This document shows, piece after piece, positions 12,870-24,985 of a DNA stretch of 64,000 nt. The notes beneath the pieces are model-generated. The model did not search any database, was not told the origin of the DNA, and saw only the letters and a program-made list of their open reading frames with translations. The stretch lies in assembly GCF_016545825.1 (NCBI RefSeq), contig NC_052612.1:50389738-50453737 (forward strand), in the 5' to 3' direction. Within the stretch, counting starts at the first letter, position 1, and each line of letters starts with the position of its first letter. Source of the DNA: Eucalyptus grandis (lineage: Eukaryota; Streptophyta; Magnoliopsida; Myrtales; Myrtaceae). The translations under genes and the position numbers were made by a program.

Positions 12870-13150
12870 TGGTCAGGCGGGGGATGGCGATATTTTGGAA
12901 CAATTGGGTAGATTTAACTAGCACACTCAACTCGGGCGTACTTTGATATGCTCTACAAAGAATACCAGGATGATCGGATTCATGCGTCTTACTTGCATTC
13001 ATGCTCCCTTCAGTACCACACCGACAAACCCGTGGAATGAACTTCGAGAGATCAACATGGCTAACACATTTCCATGGCTATGCCTTGGGGATTTCAATAA
13101 AATACTGTACTTACATGGGAAAAAAATAGTGCCAAGCAGAACACTATAGA
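12870..13150 (+). pseudogene. LINE ORF2 endonuclease fragment
   Basis: GGDGDILEQLG-like sequence at about 12873 is read better one frame over as GGMAIFWNNWVDLTS, the GG-x-A-x-xW box of L1 endonucleases. Then IGFMRLTCIHAP and PWNELREINMANTFPWLCLG and DFNKILYLHGKK follow (12970-13130). The GDFN motif carries the conserved Asp and Asn of the apurinic endonuclease fold. The N-terminal part of the domain, including its first catalytic residues, is not recognisable. Confidence 0.75.
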
Positions 13151-13949
13151 ATGTTATCATTTATTTGTTCTCAATGACCTGTTCCCTTATGGAATTACCG
13201 AGTAAGGATGTAGTTTACCTGGATGAACAACCGTGAGGAGATGAGCTGGTGAAGGAACGTCTTGATCGGGTGATGTGCACAATGAACCGGCATTTATTAT
13301 TCCTACAGTTGAGGTCTTTGTGTTGCCGAGATTTGTTAGGTCGGATCCATGAGTCCATTAATTGTTAACTCTTTAGCATCTTATAAGGCACAAAGGAAAT
13401 CTTTTCACTTTAGAGGCTTTTGAAATGAAAATGAAATGCTCGGAACATTATATTAGCGACATGGAACTCGGTAAGCGGTCAAAGAGCTGGACTCACCACC
13501 AAGTTGCAACATGTTTCGATGCCCGACGAAGTGGAGCCGATCCAAATTCTCCGAGAGCAGGTGATCTTAAAGCGGCTTCTTTACGGCAACAGCTCCAACA
13601 TATAACAAACTAGCGGCATTGCTCCTATAACAAAAGAAGAAGTTCTTCAATCCAAGAGGAATTAAACGCACTTGCGAGCAATTTTTTGGGGCTATGCGGT
13701 CTAGAATCCAATGGTTAAAATGGGGTGATAAAAACAAAAAAATTTCATGCAACCACCCTTGAGGTAGATGGCAAAAGAAATAGAATCCCATGTGCTTTAA
13801 AACGAGCAAAATGAATGGATTTGTGTCCCTCATGCTTTATAAGTTATGAGCTTGCAATTTTTTTCAGATTTATATACAACGGTTGGCCATCGGGATTACA
13901 CTCTATAATTCAACAATGTCCACATGTGGTTACTAATGAAATAAACAAC

Positions 13950-14709
13950 CATCTGTTTGAAGTGGGTCACTTTAGAGGAGGTTCGCGGGCTACCTTTCAA
14001 ACTGGGATCTACAAGCCCCGGCCCGATGGTTTCAATGGGATTTTTCTATCACTCTACTTTGGGATATTATAAAACGATCTTTTCTTCTTGTGTAGACTTT
14101 TTTTCGGAAGCAGGATGGATGCCGGCCAATCAAGCGCACTATAATCGCCTTGATTCCCAAAACTCCTCAAACTGCAGCTGACCGGACCAATAGCACCAAT
14201 TAGCCTGCGTAACTTTGCTTATAAAGTCATTTCCAAGGTACTTGCCTGTCGCTTAAAACCTTGGTTACCTAATTTAATTTTATGTGGTAAACTGCTTTTG
14301 TTAGTGGAAGACAGATCCAAGACAATATTGAATCTTTCAAGAAGTTCTCCACCATTTAGCCGAAAGCGGACCACCAAATTCAATGCGATTCTCAAGGCGA
14401 CATGAAAAAGCATATGACGAGTTGAATGGGATTTCCTTAGGGACTATCTACTCAAATTGGGCTTTCATCGGCCAGGGTACAATGGGTTATGCAATGCATT
14501 ACCACTACATCTTACAAAGATCCGTTTTTAATGGAGGCTTTCCATTTATCTATCCAACTCGTGGCCTTAGACAAGGTGACCCACTCTTTCACACCTCTTT
14601 TTTCGCCGATGATGCAATTTTTTTCCTAAAAGGCAGCATTCCGGGAAAGTCAGAATATTGCTTTGATATCTTAAATCAATATTGTCTAGCTTCTGCAGGC
14701 AAGCTTTGA
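13950..14709 (+). pseudogene. LINE ORF2 reverse transcriptase remnant
   Basis: The region around 13957-14130 reads WVTLEEVRG, then SPGPMVSMGFFYH (a shifted form of the KAPGPDGFNG box) and FFSEAGWMPANQA. After breaks, the frame at 14383-14709 has MRFSRRHEKAYDELNG, AFIGQGTMGYAM, PTRGLRQGDPLFHTS and FFADDAIFFLKGS. RGLRQGDPL and FADD are the diagnostic L1 reverse-transcriptase boxes, the latter with both catalytic aspartates kept. About 30 residues between the two boxes are missing relative to the family (LRQGDPL runs almost directly into FFADD), so the active site is deleted in part. Confidence 0.85.
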
Positions 14710-14889
14710 ATAGGAACAAATCGGGACTTATTTTTAGTAAAAACTGCCCTATTAGACTTCAGGAAAATATGTCTTGAGCTTAGAATACTTGTGTTCAGCG
14801 GTATGGAATTATCTAGGAATCCCATCGGACTAGGGGCGATCTAAATGGGACATGTTTTCTTGGATTCTAGCGCAAGTTCACTCTAAATT

Positions 14890-15870
14890 AGAAGGTTGGA
14901 AAGAAAATTTTTATCTCAAAAAGGGGGAAAGGAAATTCTAATCAAGTCTGTTAGGGCGATTCCACATTATGCAATGTCGGTCCTCAAGCTACCTTTGTTG
15001 CTTTGTCAAAATATAGAAAAGAGTATCGTAAGATTTTGGTGGGAAAATGATCTAAATAGAGTGTATACATTGAAAGAAATGAGATATTATCAAGTGCAAA
15101 GAAGGAGAAAGGCGAGGCTTGAATTTCGTGATCTTATTGAATTCAATAGGGCCATGCTTGGAAAGCAAGCATTGTGTTTATTACAAACATCCTCAAGCTC
15201 TATGGAGTCAACTAGTGAAGGGTTTGCATTATCATTCAACAAATTTTTTCAGTCAGCACAAAGGAACTCATTCGTCTTGGGTTTAGCAGTATTCTCCTTT
15301 GGCAGAGATGTTATTCTTCCACATCTTAGATGGTTTGTTGGTAATGGGACTAAAATCGAGTAATCCGAGAGGATCCATGGCTACCAAGAGGAATTCTTGG
15401 TGGACCGCGACTGAGAAAGAACCCCGCCCCGGTGGCTGATCTAATAGACCTAATCCACAACAACCGGAACATCTCTGCTCCAAACTTTTCTCTCGATGAG
15501 TAGATTATACAAGATATTTTAACCATCCCAGTTAGACCTCAATTTACTAAAGACAAACTACTTTGGCCAAAGAACAAAGGATGGCCAACACTGAAGAGTA
15601 ATTATCATTTATTAACAGCAATGCTCTAGCAACAACAACAATCATGTGTCATCATCTTCTTATCGGGTTCCCTACATTACTGGAAAAAATCCGGTCTATG
15701 CAAACGGCACCAAAAGTAAGAACCTTTCTCTGGTCGATCTATCCAAAAATGCGGTAGCTACAAGGAGAATTTGTTTAGCGGGAAAATTATTGATAATTCT
15801 TATTGTCGGCTCACGAACCCGAGAGAACTAAAACTTTAGAGCATATATTCCTCTGTGTTCCCGTACACAA
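14890..15870 (+). pseudogene. LINE ORF2 post-RT region and zf-RVT domain
   Basis: The 14896-15363 frame reads ERKFLSQKGGKEILIKSVRA, IPHYAMSVLKLPLLLCQNIE and SIVRFWWEND, the standard thumb and connector of plant L1 ORF2. Then come LEFRDLIEFNRAMLGKQAL and, in shifted frames, PWLPRGILGGP (about 15375) and FSLDE (about 15487). At 15735-15860 shifted frames give CGSYKENLFSGKIIDNSYC and TLEHIFLCVP, matching the zinc-binding reverse-transcriptase (zf-RVT) pattern. At least four frame changes are needed to follow it. Confidence 0.75.
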
Positions 15871-16159
15871 CCAATTTGGGCACACCCACAGCTTACCATT
15901 GACATATAGCCACGATCTATCCATTGATTTGAAACATGGTTGGCTACAAAAATTACATCAATTAAAAACTCACCTTCGGAACTGGTAGCTAATGTCTATT
16001 GGCAACTAGAAGATGCTAATGGCTTCATCTTCCGCAATCAACGGCTTGATCCACTCTTCGCAAGAACGGCTGACTTTGGCAGAGACACAACTTTCCCGGA
16101 TCTCATCTCCTTCCTCTTTGAGGCGCACCATTGCAACCTAGATCACGGCACATCTTTAC

Positions 16160-16501
16160 TTTGACCACGGAGCTTGGTACCTTAAAATGTAATATAGATG
16201 CAGCCTATCAACGGGGAGTACGAAGGAGCAATGGCTGCAATATTCAGAATTATCAAGGTAGGCTTACCAAAATCTACACCAGCAAATTTCCACGTGCCTC
16301 ACAGCTCTTTGGTTGCGGAGTTCCAAGCTTTCTCCAAACGATCAGCATCTGCTGCGGCAAGGGCTAAATCAGGCACGTCTCGTGATTGAATCCGACTGCA
16401 GTACCATCGTTGACGCCATCACAGATGGTAGATCGCCACCATGGGAGATCCGCTCCTTGCCGCGGAAACTGACGCTTCATTGCCCCTTTCCCCTAACTTG
16501 A
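16160..16501 (+). pseudogene. LINE C-terminal RNase H-like domain (RVT_3 type)
   Basis: LGTLKCNIDAAYQRG at about 16170-16215 starts the RVT_3 fold (C-N-x-D-A box). The next frame gives AAIFRIIKVGLPKS, HSSLVAEFQAFSKRSASAA and then RLVIESDCSTIVDAITDG (16385-16430), the ESDC box of plant LINE and DUF4219-associated RNase H domains. Three frames are used in about 330 bases. The domain marks this as the plant-specific L1 type that ends in an RNase H. Confidence 0.75.
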
Positions 16502-16686
16502 CAGTATAGCTGTGTCGAAGAGAAGCGAATGTCCGTCGCTAACTGGGCCAAGGCCCAGCGTGTACAGCCTTTGGCCCAAAACTGGAATGTCTTCCTCCCT
16601 ATCTTTTGATAGATTTAGTGTATGCTGATGCCCTTGCGTCTGGTTGTAAAACTACGCTTACCTGAATATAACGTTTCTTCTCGTCC

Positions 16687-16701
16687 AAAAAAAAAAAAAA
16701 A
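16687..16701 (+). other. LINE poly(A) tail
   Basis: Fifteen consecutive A after tctcgtcc, about 190 bases after the last RNase H motif. It marks the 3' end of the LINE and supports plus orientation and target-primed insertion. Confidence 0.85.
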
Positions 16702-18655
16702 GATATTGGATTCTATGTATTCTCGATAAGATTCTAATTTAAATTATGAATTGACATAGTTAATGCCCTAAATTAAATTAGATATTGCCGTAGTTCTATC
16801 TGGTTAATTTTCCTTTCAATTAATCTCATCCAAAAAAATCATATGCGTGTCACATAGATTAATTGCATCAGTTCCATGTCATTTGCCATGTCATAAGTGC
16901 GTGTCATTTAGTAACCGCCTGATAGGTTCATTTAGTTAAATTGCATAACATATAGCTAAGTTTTCATTTAAACAAGAGAAAACCCAAAAGAGATTTGAAT
17001 GGAACTTTGTGACAATTAGAAATCACATTTAGGTTAAGTATCGTTTCTAATCAATATTGATTGCAGATGCTTACATTGCATCAAGGTAGGTATTTTAGTC
17101 CCTATGCTTGCAATTTATTTATTGCCTCACTTTATTGAGTGTTTCAATATTGGTTGTGCATCCGCATGATCACCTTGCTTATTAGAGGATAAGTTAAAAT
17201 CAATCCAGCTGTTTGCAAAATATTTCTTTTTGAAATAAAAAGAAAAAAAGTACCGAAAATGCGTCGAGTAATCTAGCGTAATTAAATCCCCGAACTTATT
17301 TAATTTTGGTTTGTAGAAGTAAGGTATTCTCCTAATACTTTACTTGATCATCTAATTGACCATTCATCAACCGATTAATGGCGACTCCTAGATAAAAATG
17401 ATTAGATGACCAAGTAAAGTATTTCAAAGGGTCCAATGAACCTCGGGCTGATGAAGGGTCCCATGAACCTCACGACTTCATCATCTTCATTGTTCCTTCT
17501 TTTCCTGTTTCACGACCCTGTTTTGTCTTTCTATTCCATGGGCACTACAGCAGCTCAAGCCGTCCAACCCTGCCGACAACGCGCCCTCATCCAGCCAGCC
17601 ACTCATGCCACCCGCCGTCTTGCATCGTTCCGCCATGCTTTCTCGGCGATGCGCTTGCCGAAAGAGTAGCCACAAGCTGGGACTTTCGGGACTCCGCAAG
17701 ACAATGCGACAGCACACTTGGGACTTGAGGCAAGTAGATGTCCTCCATTCTATGCTGTGTAGATTGGTTGTTACTTAGCGAGGTTGATTTTCTTGGATGC
17801 CCGCGGCTTACTAATATTTCTGGATAAGTTGTGTCTTACGGTGGTTAACGGGAGTTATGCATTGTTGAAACCTCTGAGTTTGTGGTCCATGGGATTCCTG
17901 AAGATGTTATTGATGTGCTGAACAATGAAATTTGAGTCTGTTTGGGATTGAATGTTCAAGTGAGTTTTGAGGAAAGCCCGAAGGTTACCCAGGCAGAATC
18001 GGGTCATTACCGGACTTATAGTTTTGCCAATCTTATACTGATTTTGTGATGCGAATTTATTGAGGCTTTCTTCATGAAATTGCACCTTATACTTTGTTCT
18101 ACAACATATTTCAATTCTAGATTTTTCGGACTTCATACAACTTACATTATTGTCTTGATAAAATACGGGTTTAAGTCAGTTTTCCTAGACAACTTTCTAA
18201 CCTCTAGGTGTTTCGAATTTCCTACAAATTTTTGATAGGAAATTTGGACAAGTGTTCTTCATGAAAGTTCTAGATTACATCTTAAAATATAACGTATAAT
18301 TTTCTATGATTTTTAGAACTCATTAAGTTTTTTGAGAAACGTCCATTTTCATGTCTGTTCTAGTTCTTGAAATATGCACTCTGTTTTGGCCTTGGTTTAT
18401 TCGAATTGTTAGAGGTCATAAGCTGAACTGGATTTCGAGTTCTCACAAGAAATGTTCCTCTAGATCTCATCCATGTTGTGTTAAAATTTCGTAATTTTTT
18501 AAGCTGAGTTACTTAGGTAATGTTAGCGATTTTCAAAGTCGTGCAAACTGCCTTTGTGAGACAATTTTGGGAATTTTGATAAATTTCCTTTTATAACTTG
18601 TCTTTTAAGAATGGTATTGCTGAAACTAGTTTTATACCATTTTCATGATTTATAA
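16702..18655. other. No gene seen; contains one foldback
   Basis: AT-rich non-coding sequence with no protein motif in any frame. A short ORF at 17436-17669 (and its antisense partner) shows no recognisable domain. The only structure I see is the inverted repeat at 17332-17427. Confidence 0.6.
17332..17427. repeat. Imperfect inverted repeat (foldback)
   Basis: Left arm AATACTTTACTTGATCATCT (17332 on) pairs with the right arm ATTAGATGACCAAGTAAAGT ending near 17427. The arms are about 23 bases with one mismatch and a loop of about 45-50 bases. It could be a degenerate miniature foldback element or simply a hairpin. No target duplication was identified. Confidence 0.6.
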
Positions 18656-19435
18656 GATTGCGTTTGATATTTATGATAAAATTCGGGATATGATAAAATT
18701 TATCCTATCGCATTTGGTGCATACTCAAGATATGATAAATGAGAATATAAATGGGATATAGATTGGATAAAATTATCCTATGGAGATGTGAGATAAAGGT
18801 AGATAAGAATTCTAGTATCCATAATAGGAAAATTATTTTTCTCAAAGGATAAATTTTTTAAATTAACAAAATTAAGATTATATCTCAATATAAATAATAA
18901 TTGAATTCTAATATAAAAAATTCAAAATAACAAAAAATAACAATTTAGTTATTTTAATTTAATCTTATTTTTATTTTTATATATTCGGATTTAATTATAT
19001 TTTATAAAATAATTTCAATATATAAATATAAATATATATTTATATTTATATTTATATTTATTATATATTTTAGATATTTAGCATTTTGGTTATATTAGTA
19101 CAGTCTACTATTTAATAAAATTTTATTAGAGAATGATGGGTGGGGAAAAAATAAAAAAGAAATTAATTAATAAAAAGAGTGGAAAATAAAATAAAAAAAC
19201 CAAAGAAAATAAAGCAAGAGTGTCGCGAGAGATTTTTCCATCTTTGTTTGTAAAATTTTTGGTTTATTTTTATTAATGTGTCGTTTATACTAAATAATGT
19301 ACTTAATATGATGTGAATATATCTTTTATTATTGCAATCACCAAATAGTGGATATGATATATCAAAATCATAAATTTCATATTTTATCTTATCTAGTTCT
19401 ATCTTGATTAGAAATTCAGATGACCAAATGTAGCC
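18656..19435 (-). mobile_element. PIF/Harbinger-type MITE, copy 2
   Basis: The segment is bounded by TAA on both sides (18653-18655 and 19436-19438). Its termini are GATTGCGTTTGATATT at the left and GACCAAATGTAGCC at the right. The reverse complement of the right end, GGCTACATTTGGTC, matches the left end of the copy at 39748, so the two copies are in opposite orientation. Interiors match too (GATAAAATTCGGGATATG and GGATAAAATTATCC). It is about 780 bp long, AT-rich and without a transposase. The 3-bp TAA/TTA duplication and GGCTRCRTTTGG ends fit the PIF/Harbinger (Tourist-like) class. Confidence 0.8.
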
Positions 19436-19539
19436 TAAGTGGATAAAGGTGGATTGGTGGTGAAATTGAGTTGTTTTTGTGCATTAGTAAAGTAATTGTA
19501 AATTGAATTATTGAATTGTTGCACTATAGTGTGAATGTG

Positions 19540-20310
19540 GTGAATTCGGTCAATCCCCATGATGACGATGCCTTGGGTTGTAGTAAGGATGCTTGGAGGA
19601 GTAATTAGGTTCCTCCCGATACCTAGGGAGCAACAAGGGTCCCTGGGATCTAAAAATTTCAGAAATAATAAAAAAAAGTGAAAAAACCATTACAAATTTA
19701 GAAAATTCTATAAAAAAAAATCAAGAAAAGTGAAAATTCCTAAAAAATTAAAACCTAAAATTAGAGCAAGCCTTTAGGGCTTTAAAATAGAGCTCTTTGT
19801 TTTGTGTTGTCTTTTTTATTTTTAAAGGCGATATTAGGATGCATGTATGCTTTTCATACGATTATAATTAATTGTCAATTTCAATATTTTGGATATTACT
19901 TTCTTGCTCTTGAATGGTTAGGACTTAACTTTTAGATTTCTTTGGATACAATGCTATGGCGTTGGTTAATATGATCAAGTTAGGTACCGAAATCAACATT
20001 AGTCAGGGCTAACGTAATCAAATCGAGACTAGAATCTCTGTTTGCATACATAGTAGATATTCTCCCATATCTTATTGGGTTTCTAGGCGACTTCAAAAGC
20101 TAGTGGTGATTCCTTTGTTAAAATTTGCATAAGTTTAATTAATTAAAATTTGGAACCGATATCGCATGAAGTATGGGCTTGGGAGAGCTTGAGTTAATGG
20201 AAGGCTATCGGCCCGAAGTTGACAATATCATAACCTAATAGCTCCCGAGTCAAAGAGAGGTTAGGTTGCAACATCCATAAAGTAGTTGAGCTAATGCTCC
20301 AACACCAATT
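19540..20310 (+). repeat. Degenerate LTR-family fragment
   Basis: Non-coding sequence sharing ordered blocks with 50230-51030 (same strand) and with 55245-56260 and 60850-61735 (reverse complement). Shared landmarks are an A/T-rich tract then AGGGCTTTA, GGTACCGAAA, a TTTAATTAATTAAA block, TATGGGCTTGGGAGAG and finally GAGGTTAGGTTGCAACA. The last piece and the overall organisation resemble plant Ty3/gypsy LTR sequence. Borders and element identity are inferred. Confidence 0.5.
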
Positions 20311-22780
20311 GTTGTGCTAGTGTATTCTTTATGTTTCACTTGAGTATTTGGATGCTAAGTTAAGCTGAACGTGATATGATTCGTCACGAGGGATGCTGTC
20401 CCTCTGCCTTATAGGAACAATTGTAAAATGAGGGTTGGCTTGGTGTTCTAGGCTCATCAGGCAACGCATGGGCTGTTACGTGACCAAGAATTCATTGACT
20501 TGTGGCTTTATTTATTTATTTTGCTTTGCTCAAGGGCCGGAGTCCTCAGGGCCAGATTTTTATGTGATGCAGGCCACCCAGTAATGCTTGACCCATTTGT
20601 CATGCTCAACCGAGCCAACCCATTTGCCAATCCTAGAGCAAAGCTGTAAAAACAACCAGTAAACAATCAACACAAAACCTTCTTTCAAAAAATTGATGTT
20701 GATTAGAATGTCTCAATTGTATGGTTATGGCCTACCGATCGTGATTCTTTATTTGGAAAGGAATTTCAAATATTTAATGATTTTCAAACAACTTTTTTTT
20801 TTTAAAAACGTTTAAGATTGTTAGTATAAACATTACAAGTAAAACTATCATTCCAACATGAGGTCTCTCCTTTGCTTCTCTCTTTGACTCCTCCAACTCG
20901 ATCCAAATTCTAGTCACTAGTCATTTCATCCCTTATTCAGGTTGATAAGAAACAAGATCTCCCTCTAAATATTTGCTCTTCAAAAAATTTTGTTCTTATT
21001 CTTCCAAATCTTCTCTTCGAGATTTGTTATTTCTCTCAAGATCTTAGCCTTTGTAACCTTCTACTTTGACTTTATAGCCATCGTCAAACCTTCTTTGTTG
21101 TAGAATGGGACTTTCGAGATCATACCATTTGAATAAATCCACAATCTTCCTATAAAACATTAAGTATCTCAACAGTAGGTCTTGGCCAAAAGCAATACAC
21201 AATCAATCTTCAAAAGCAATTACTCATTCTCATAGCAGGATTTACAATATGCATTGAAAACAAACCCATTGAAAACCAATCTCACTGACACCTTCAGTCA
21301 TTACCACCATAAATAGAAGATTGATAAAGTTCTTTTTTGGTAAGGATTGATAAAGTTCTTTGTTCATTGAAAAAGTGGAAAATCTATTTCTACTTAATCA
21401 ATTAAAACAACGTGCATAGGATAGTCAATAAAATCCCATGTCTTCGAATTTCCCCACAAATTGTTAAGGCTTCGTCAACAGACAAAGGCCCAAATCGAAA
21501 GTCTAATGTGTCAAAATGTTGTCCCCATGCTACCAACTTTCAATCTGGACTTGCTTGTTGATCTTCTTCTGGCTCAGAAGCAAAACCCTATCTCATGATT
21601 TTGCTCACGCTTTGGTGCTAGCAAGAGAAGCTATTTCTTATACTCCTCTCTCTCAAAGAATGATAGATCTTGAGTCTAGAAATAAGAATTATTACATTCA
21701 ATTGCTTCATGGGTATTAGAGCTAGAGATGAGTTCGCAAGGAGATGGGGGAGTAACAATTTAACAAAAACTTGTTGGTAATGCCGATATAGAATGTAATT
21801 TTGATTCCTATACTCTTAAATTTGACTATTTTCAGGAGGGGAGGGGCTTTTCCTTTCCATCCTTGTTATTATTTTTGGTTTTGTGGAAAATATTTACAAG
21901 GAATGTGTCCGTCAATGCATAATGCACTTGTTAAACAATCAATTTACAAAGTACCGGGATTTCCCATAAACTAACTTTAGTGTTATCATGTATGTTGTTG
22001 ACATTTGAATTTCTGTTAGCAATTCTAGCATTTGTACTTGTAAAACTGAAAAAATGGAAAATATCAAAAACAACAAAAAGTAGCGAAAAAGAATGGATAA
22101 GCAAATAAATGAATAATGAACTAATTAAAAAAATAAGAACTCTTAGAAAATGATGGGTGTTAAAAACTGGGTCGTGGCTCGACTCACTTAGCTCTCACAA
22201 GATGAAATTTTCGTCTTAAGTGCATCAAGCCTAGCTGGCTGCAGCCTCTCTAGCCCACCATATTTGCTAATAAAGCCGCGACCCATTCTTGGCCGAAGAT
22301 CGCTTGAAATCAGAATCCCATCATTTCCGACGCCATTTGTTGTCGTCCGCCATTAACCGGAAATGACATTGGGTCAGTTTTCCAATAATAGGAAATTTAA
22401 ATAAAAATCTCAAAATTAAATATATTTGTTTGGAATTGAAATTGGAAGAGATGAAAGTGGAATTCTCTTTTCACAAGTGACATCAAAACCATTGCTCATA
22501 CGGGTGAGGCAGCAGTCGCGTAGACATAGATTTTGGGATTTACAAAAGTGAATTTCAAGCTGTGAATTCATTATACGATCTAGGCGGAAATGCCTTCCTA
22601 ACAAAAAGGGGACAGAACAACTAACATAATCACCACCAAGGAGTCTAGGGGGGATAGGGTGACAGAAGCCTGAAAGTGGTTGATAGGCGACAAAATATGG
22701 ATGACAAGTCCAGAGAGAGATCTAATGCATTTTGGTTCTGAGTTGTGATTGATTATTAGAATGAAGTCAATAAAAAAAAA
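20311..22780. other. No gene seen; AT-rich non-coding
   Basis: No domain in any frame. Small features only: a tail-like micro-insertion at 21318-21359 and the string tgggtattagagc at about 21710, which resembles a degraded initiator-Met tRNA primer-binding site. If real, an LTR would end just before it, but no pol sequence follows. An ORF at 21516-21719 has no recognisable motif. Confidence 0.5.
21318..21359 (-). mobile_element. Tail-only retroposon micro-insertion (candidate)
   Basis: GATTGATAAAGTTCTT occurs twice, at about 21319-21334 and 21345-21360, separated by only ttttggtaag. On the minus strand this is CTTACC followed by an A run between two 16-bp direct repeats. That is the expected result of target-primed insertion of just the 3' tail of a SINE or LINE. 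A simple duplication by slippage is the alternative. Confidence 0.5.
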
Positions 22781-22782
22781 GA

Positions 22783-23225
22783 GGGAAAAACCACCAAATA
22801 TCTTAAACTATGTTCACTGTGACACATTCACCTTAATTTTTTTTTTTTTTTTTGTTAAAGATTCCAAACTATACTTATGTGACATTTACCCTCTATCAAT
22901 ATTCCGTAAATAAGTACCGTTAAAAATATTCTTACATAGACAATGAAAGATAATTGATGTTGACATAGTGCCCAAGTGGCTCAAATGAAAAAGAACAACT
23001 TCAACCAAAAATATAATAAGAACAACTTCGTTTTTGTCTAAAATATCATTACACAAAATCTTGACATAATATTTTGTGTCATATGAATAAATTTAGGACT
23101 TTAACGTCACCAGAAAAATTTAAGATAAACACACCATACACATCATTTTGATTTTTGATGTAATAAAAAGAAAAATAAATGTGACAAAAATGAATATGAA
23201 TTTGGAGTTTTTGTTGGCTTTTCCA
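22783..23225. mobile_element. Possible MITE with weak terminal inverted repeats
   Basis: Left end GGGAAAAACCACCAAATATC; the reverse complement of the right end near 23224 reads GGAAAAGCCAACAAAAACTC, a partial match. The interior is AT-rich and non-coding and carries a T run at about 22838-22854. Flanks are A-rich, so a target duplication cannot be judged. Low confidence. Confidence 0.3.
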
Positions 23226-23248
23226 AAACGTCCGTGAGTTCCTCTTTT

Positions 23249-23269
23249 CCTCTCTCTCTCTCTCTCTCT
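23249..23269. repeat. (CT)n microsatellite
   Basis: About ten CT units in a row. The following 23270-24000 holds ORFs on both strands (23234-23518, 23374-23685) without recognisable motifs. I see no gene there. Confidence 0.9.
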
Positions 23270-24009
23270 TTAATAAATAATTTACAAACTACATTTCTCA
23301 TCCAAATAACAATAAGGAGCAGCCAACGGCTTCACCATTGCCCTGTTTCCCACAAAATCCCGAATCACCTCCATCAACCCTTCCTTTTCGCGTCTTTTTT
23401 ATTCTTCGTTGTTTCTCTTCGCGCTTGCCGCCGCCAATCTTCATGCTCGGTGTATCGTCTCGGTGTTGGAACCAAAACAGATAATGATAACTTTGGAAAT
23501 TTTGAATGGAGTGCATAAATTGTTCTCAGAATGCTTTCCCAATGACTTCTAATTACAACACTTGTCCTCACGTCCTTATACAATCGTAGAACATCTACAA
23601 TAAGAAGACAATCATCCCACGCCGAAACACACGAGCCATGATTGTCTTCGACGCTTCTTCCGGACAACATTAAATGAAGCAACAAAAAAAGTCTACAAAG
23701 CTAATAAAAGCACACAAGTAAAGTCAATACAGATGCACACCATAAAATGGATTTGAAAAACAAGACTTCGTGGAAAAACTCTTCAATGAGATTTGTCTTC
23801 ATTAAATGCTGTAGCTTTGTCTTCTTCTTCATCATTCGCTCAAGTTAGCATTTAATGTGATCTTCATAGAGATCTTCTCACAATCCACATGAGTCGTGCT
23901 TGTTGATTTTGGTTTTCATGGAGGATTTGTCAACACAATAATCAATTTTATTAATATTTTAAGAATCTCCTTAAAATTGATTTTTGAAAATCAACCAACT
24001 AAGAATCTT

Positions 24010-24985
24010 CTTTAATTTTCAAACGAATCTGCCTTGTCTACAATTTGATTTTCTGATTTATAGAATTTAAGATCAATCTTACCATGTTTGAATTGCTTAC
24101 GAAATATAGTGTTATTTGATGTCGATGTGTTTACTCCTTCCATGAAAATTGATTCTTGGCTAATGCAATAGTGACGTATTGTCACGCATCATTTGATAGG
24201 ACTTGTTTTGTTCATGTTCTAATTCACACATAATCCTACAAAGCCATATTGCTTGACATGCTGTCAAGCAAATGCCATGTATGCTACTTCAACTGTCAAG
24301 AGTGCAACAATTTGTTGTTTTTTTAGGATCAAGTACCTAATCCAAGAAAGAGAAGTATATTTGGAAGTGCTCTTCGAATTTTAGCGTTACCTACCCAGGT
24401 AATGTCTGTATACCCCATAGATTGAAATTGTCAGTATGAGAATATAAGATTCCATAGTCACAAGTTCCATTGACATACCGTACAATTCTTTCACTACTTG
24501 CAAATGTGATTGGGTACGGTTTCTATGAACCTACTAATAATTCCCACTCCATAAGTAATATCTAGTCTAGTAGAAGCCAAATATCTCTAATATAATGCTT
24601 TTGAAATAAATTGGACTTAACAGTTCACTAGTTCCTTCTTTCTTCAGTTCAAGCTGTTCCACTACGGGGTTTAGATTGGTTTAAGCGATTTCATTTTCAA
24701 TCGCTTCAAAATATCATTTTAACATATTTTTGCTGTGAAATTAATATGACACCATTTGTTTGCTTCACTTCAAGTTCAAGAAAATAGGGCATTAATCCCA
24801 AATCTATCATCTTTTAACCTCCTGAATTCAACAAACATCTTTTCACAACTTCCTGTAAATATGAAATCATCAACATAAATGCACACAATTATTATGTCAT
24901 CGTTAGTATTTGACTTGATATACAATGTATGCTCATATGGACACTTTTGAAAACCATGCTCTAAGAAAAAAATTAGGGAAAATTC
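24010..24985 (-). pseudogene. Ty1/copia pol remnant (RT to RNase H), minus strand
   Basis: Read on the minus strand from 24985 downward. EHGFQKCPYEHTLYIKS is followed by VCIYVDDFIFTGSCEKMFVE (YVDD catalytic box intact, about 24880), then QQKYVKM, the TDITWVG position near 24420, a run matching KQxxVALSTxEAEYMA in shifted frames (about 24310), and finally the DNTSLL-x-LPRIQFSWKE and THRHQI positions (24100-24180), equal to the DNTSAIALAKNP and H-GRSKHIDI boxes of copia RNase H. Many frame changes. Only the 3' half of pol is present, with no LTR or gag. It points opposite to the copia remnant that starts about 350 bases to its right. Confidence 0.8.

Larger units (their letters stand above)
11520..16701 (+). 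mobile_element. L1-type LINE, full domain set but inactive
   Basis: Ordered remnants of a plant L1 element: an ORF1 with a zinc knuckle (11566-12252), the endonuclease tail (about 12870-13150), reverse transcriptase (about 13950-14710), a post-RT region and zinc-binding reverse-transcriptase domain (14890-15870), a C-terminal RNase H (about 16160-16500), then a 3' UTR and poly(A) tail. Each domain is broken by stops and frameshifts, so the element is dead. The 5' end is not resolved and may lie 100-300 bases further left. No target duplication was found around the poly(A). Confidence 0.85.

Noticed and set aside
21700..21725. Primer-binding-site-like string tgggtattagagc
   Set aside because: No LTR pair and no gag or pol downstream; kept only as a remark.
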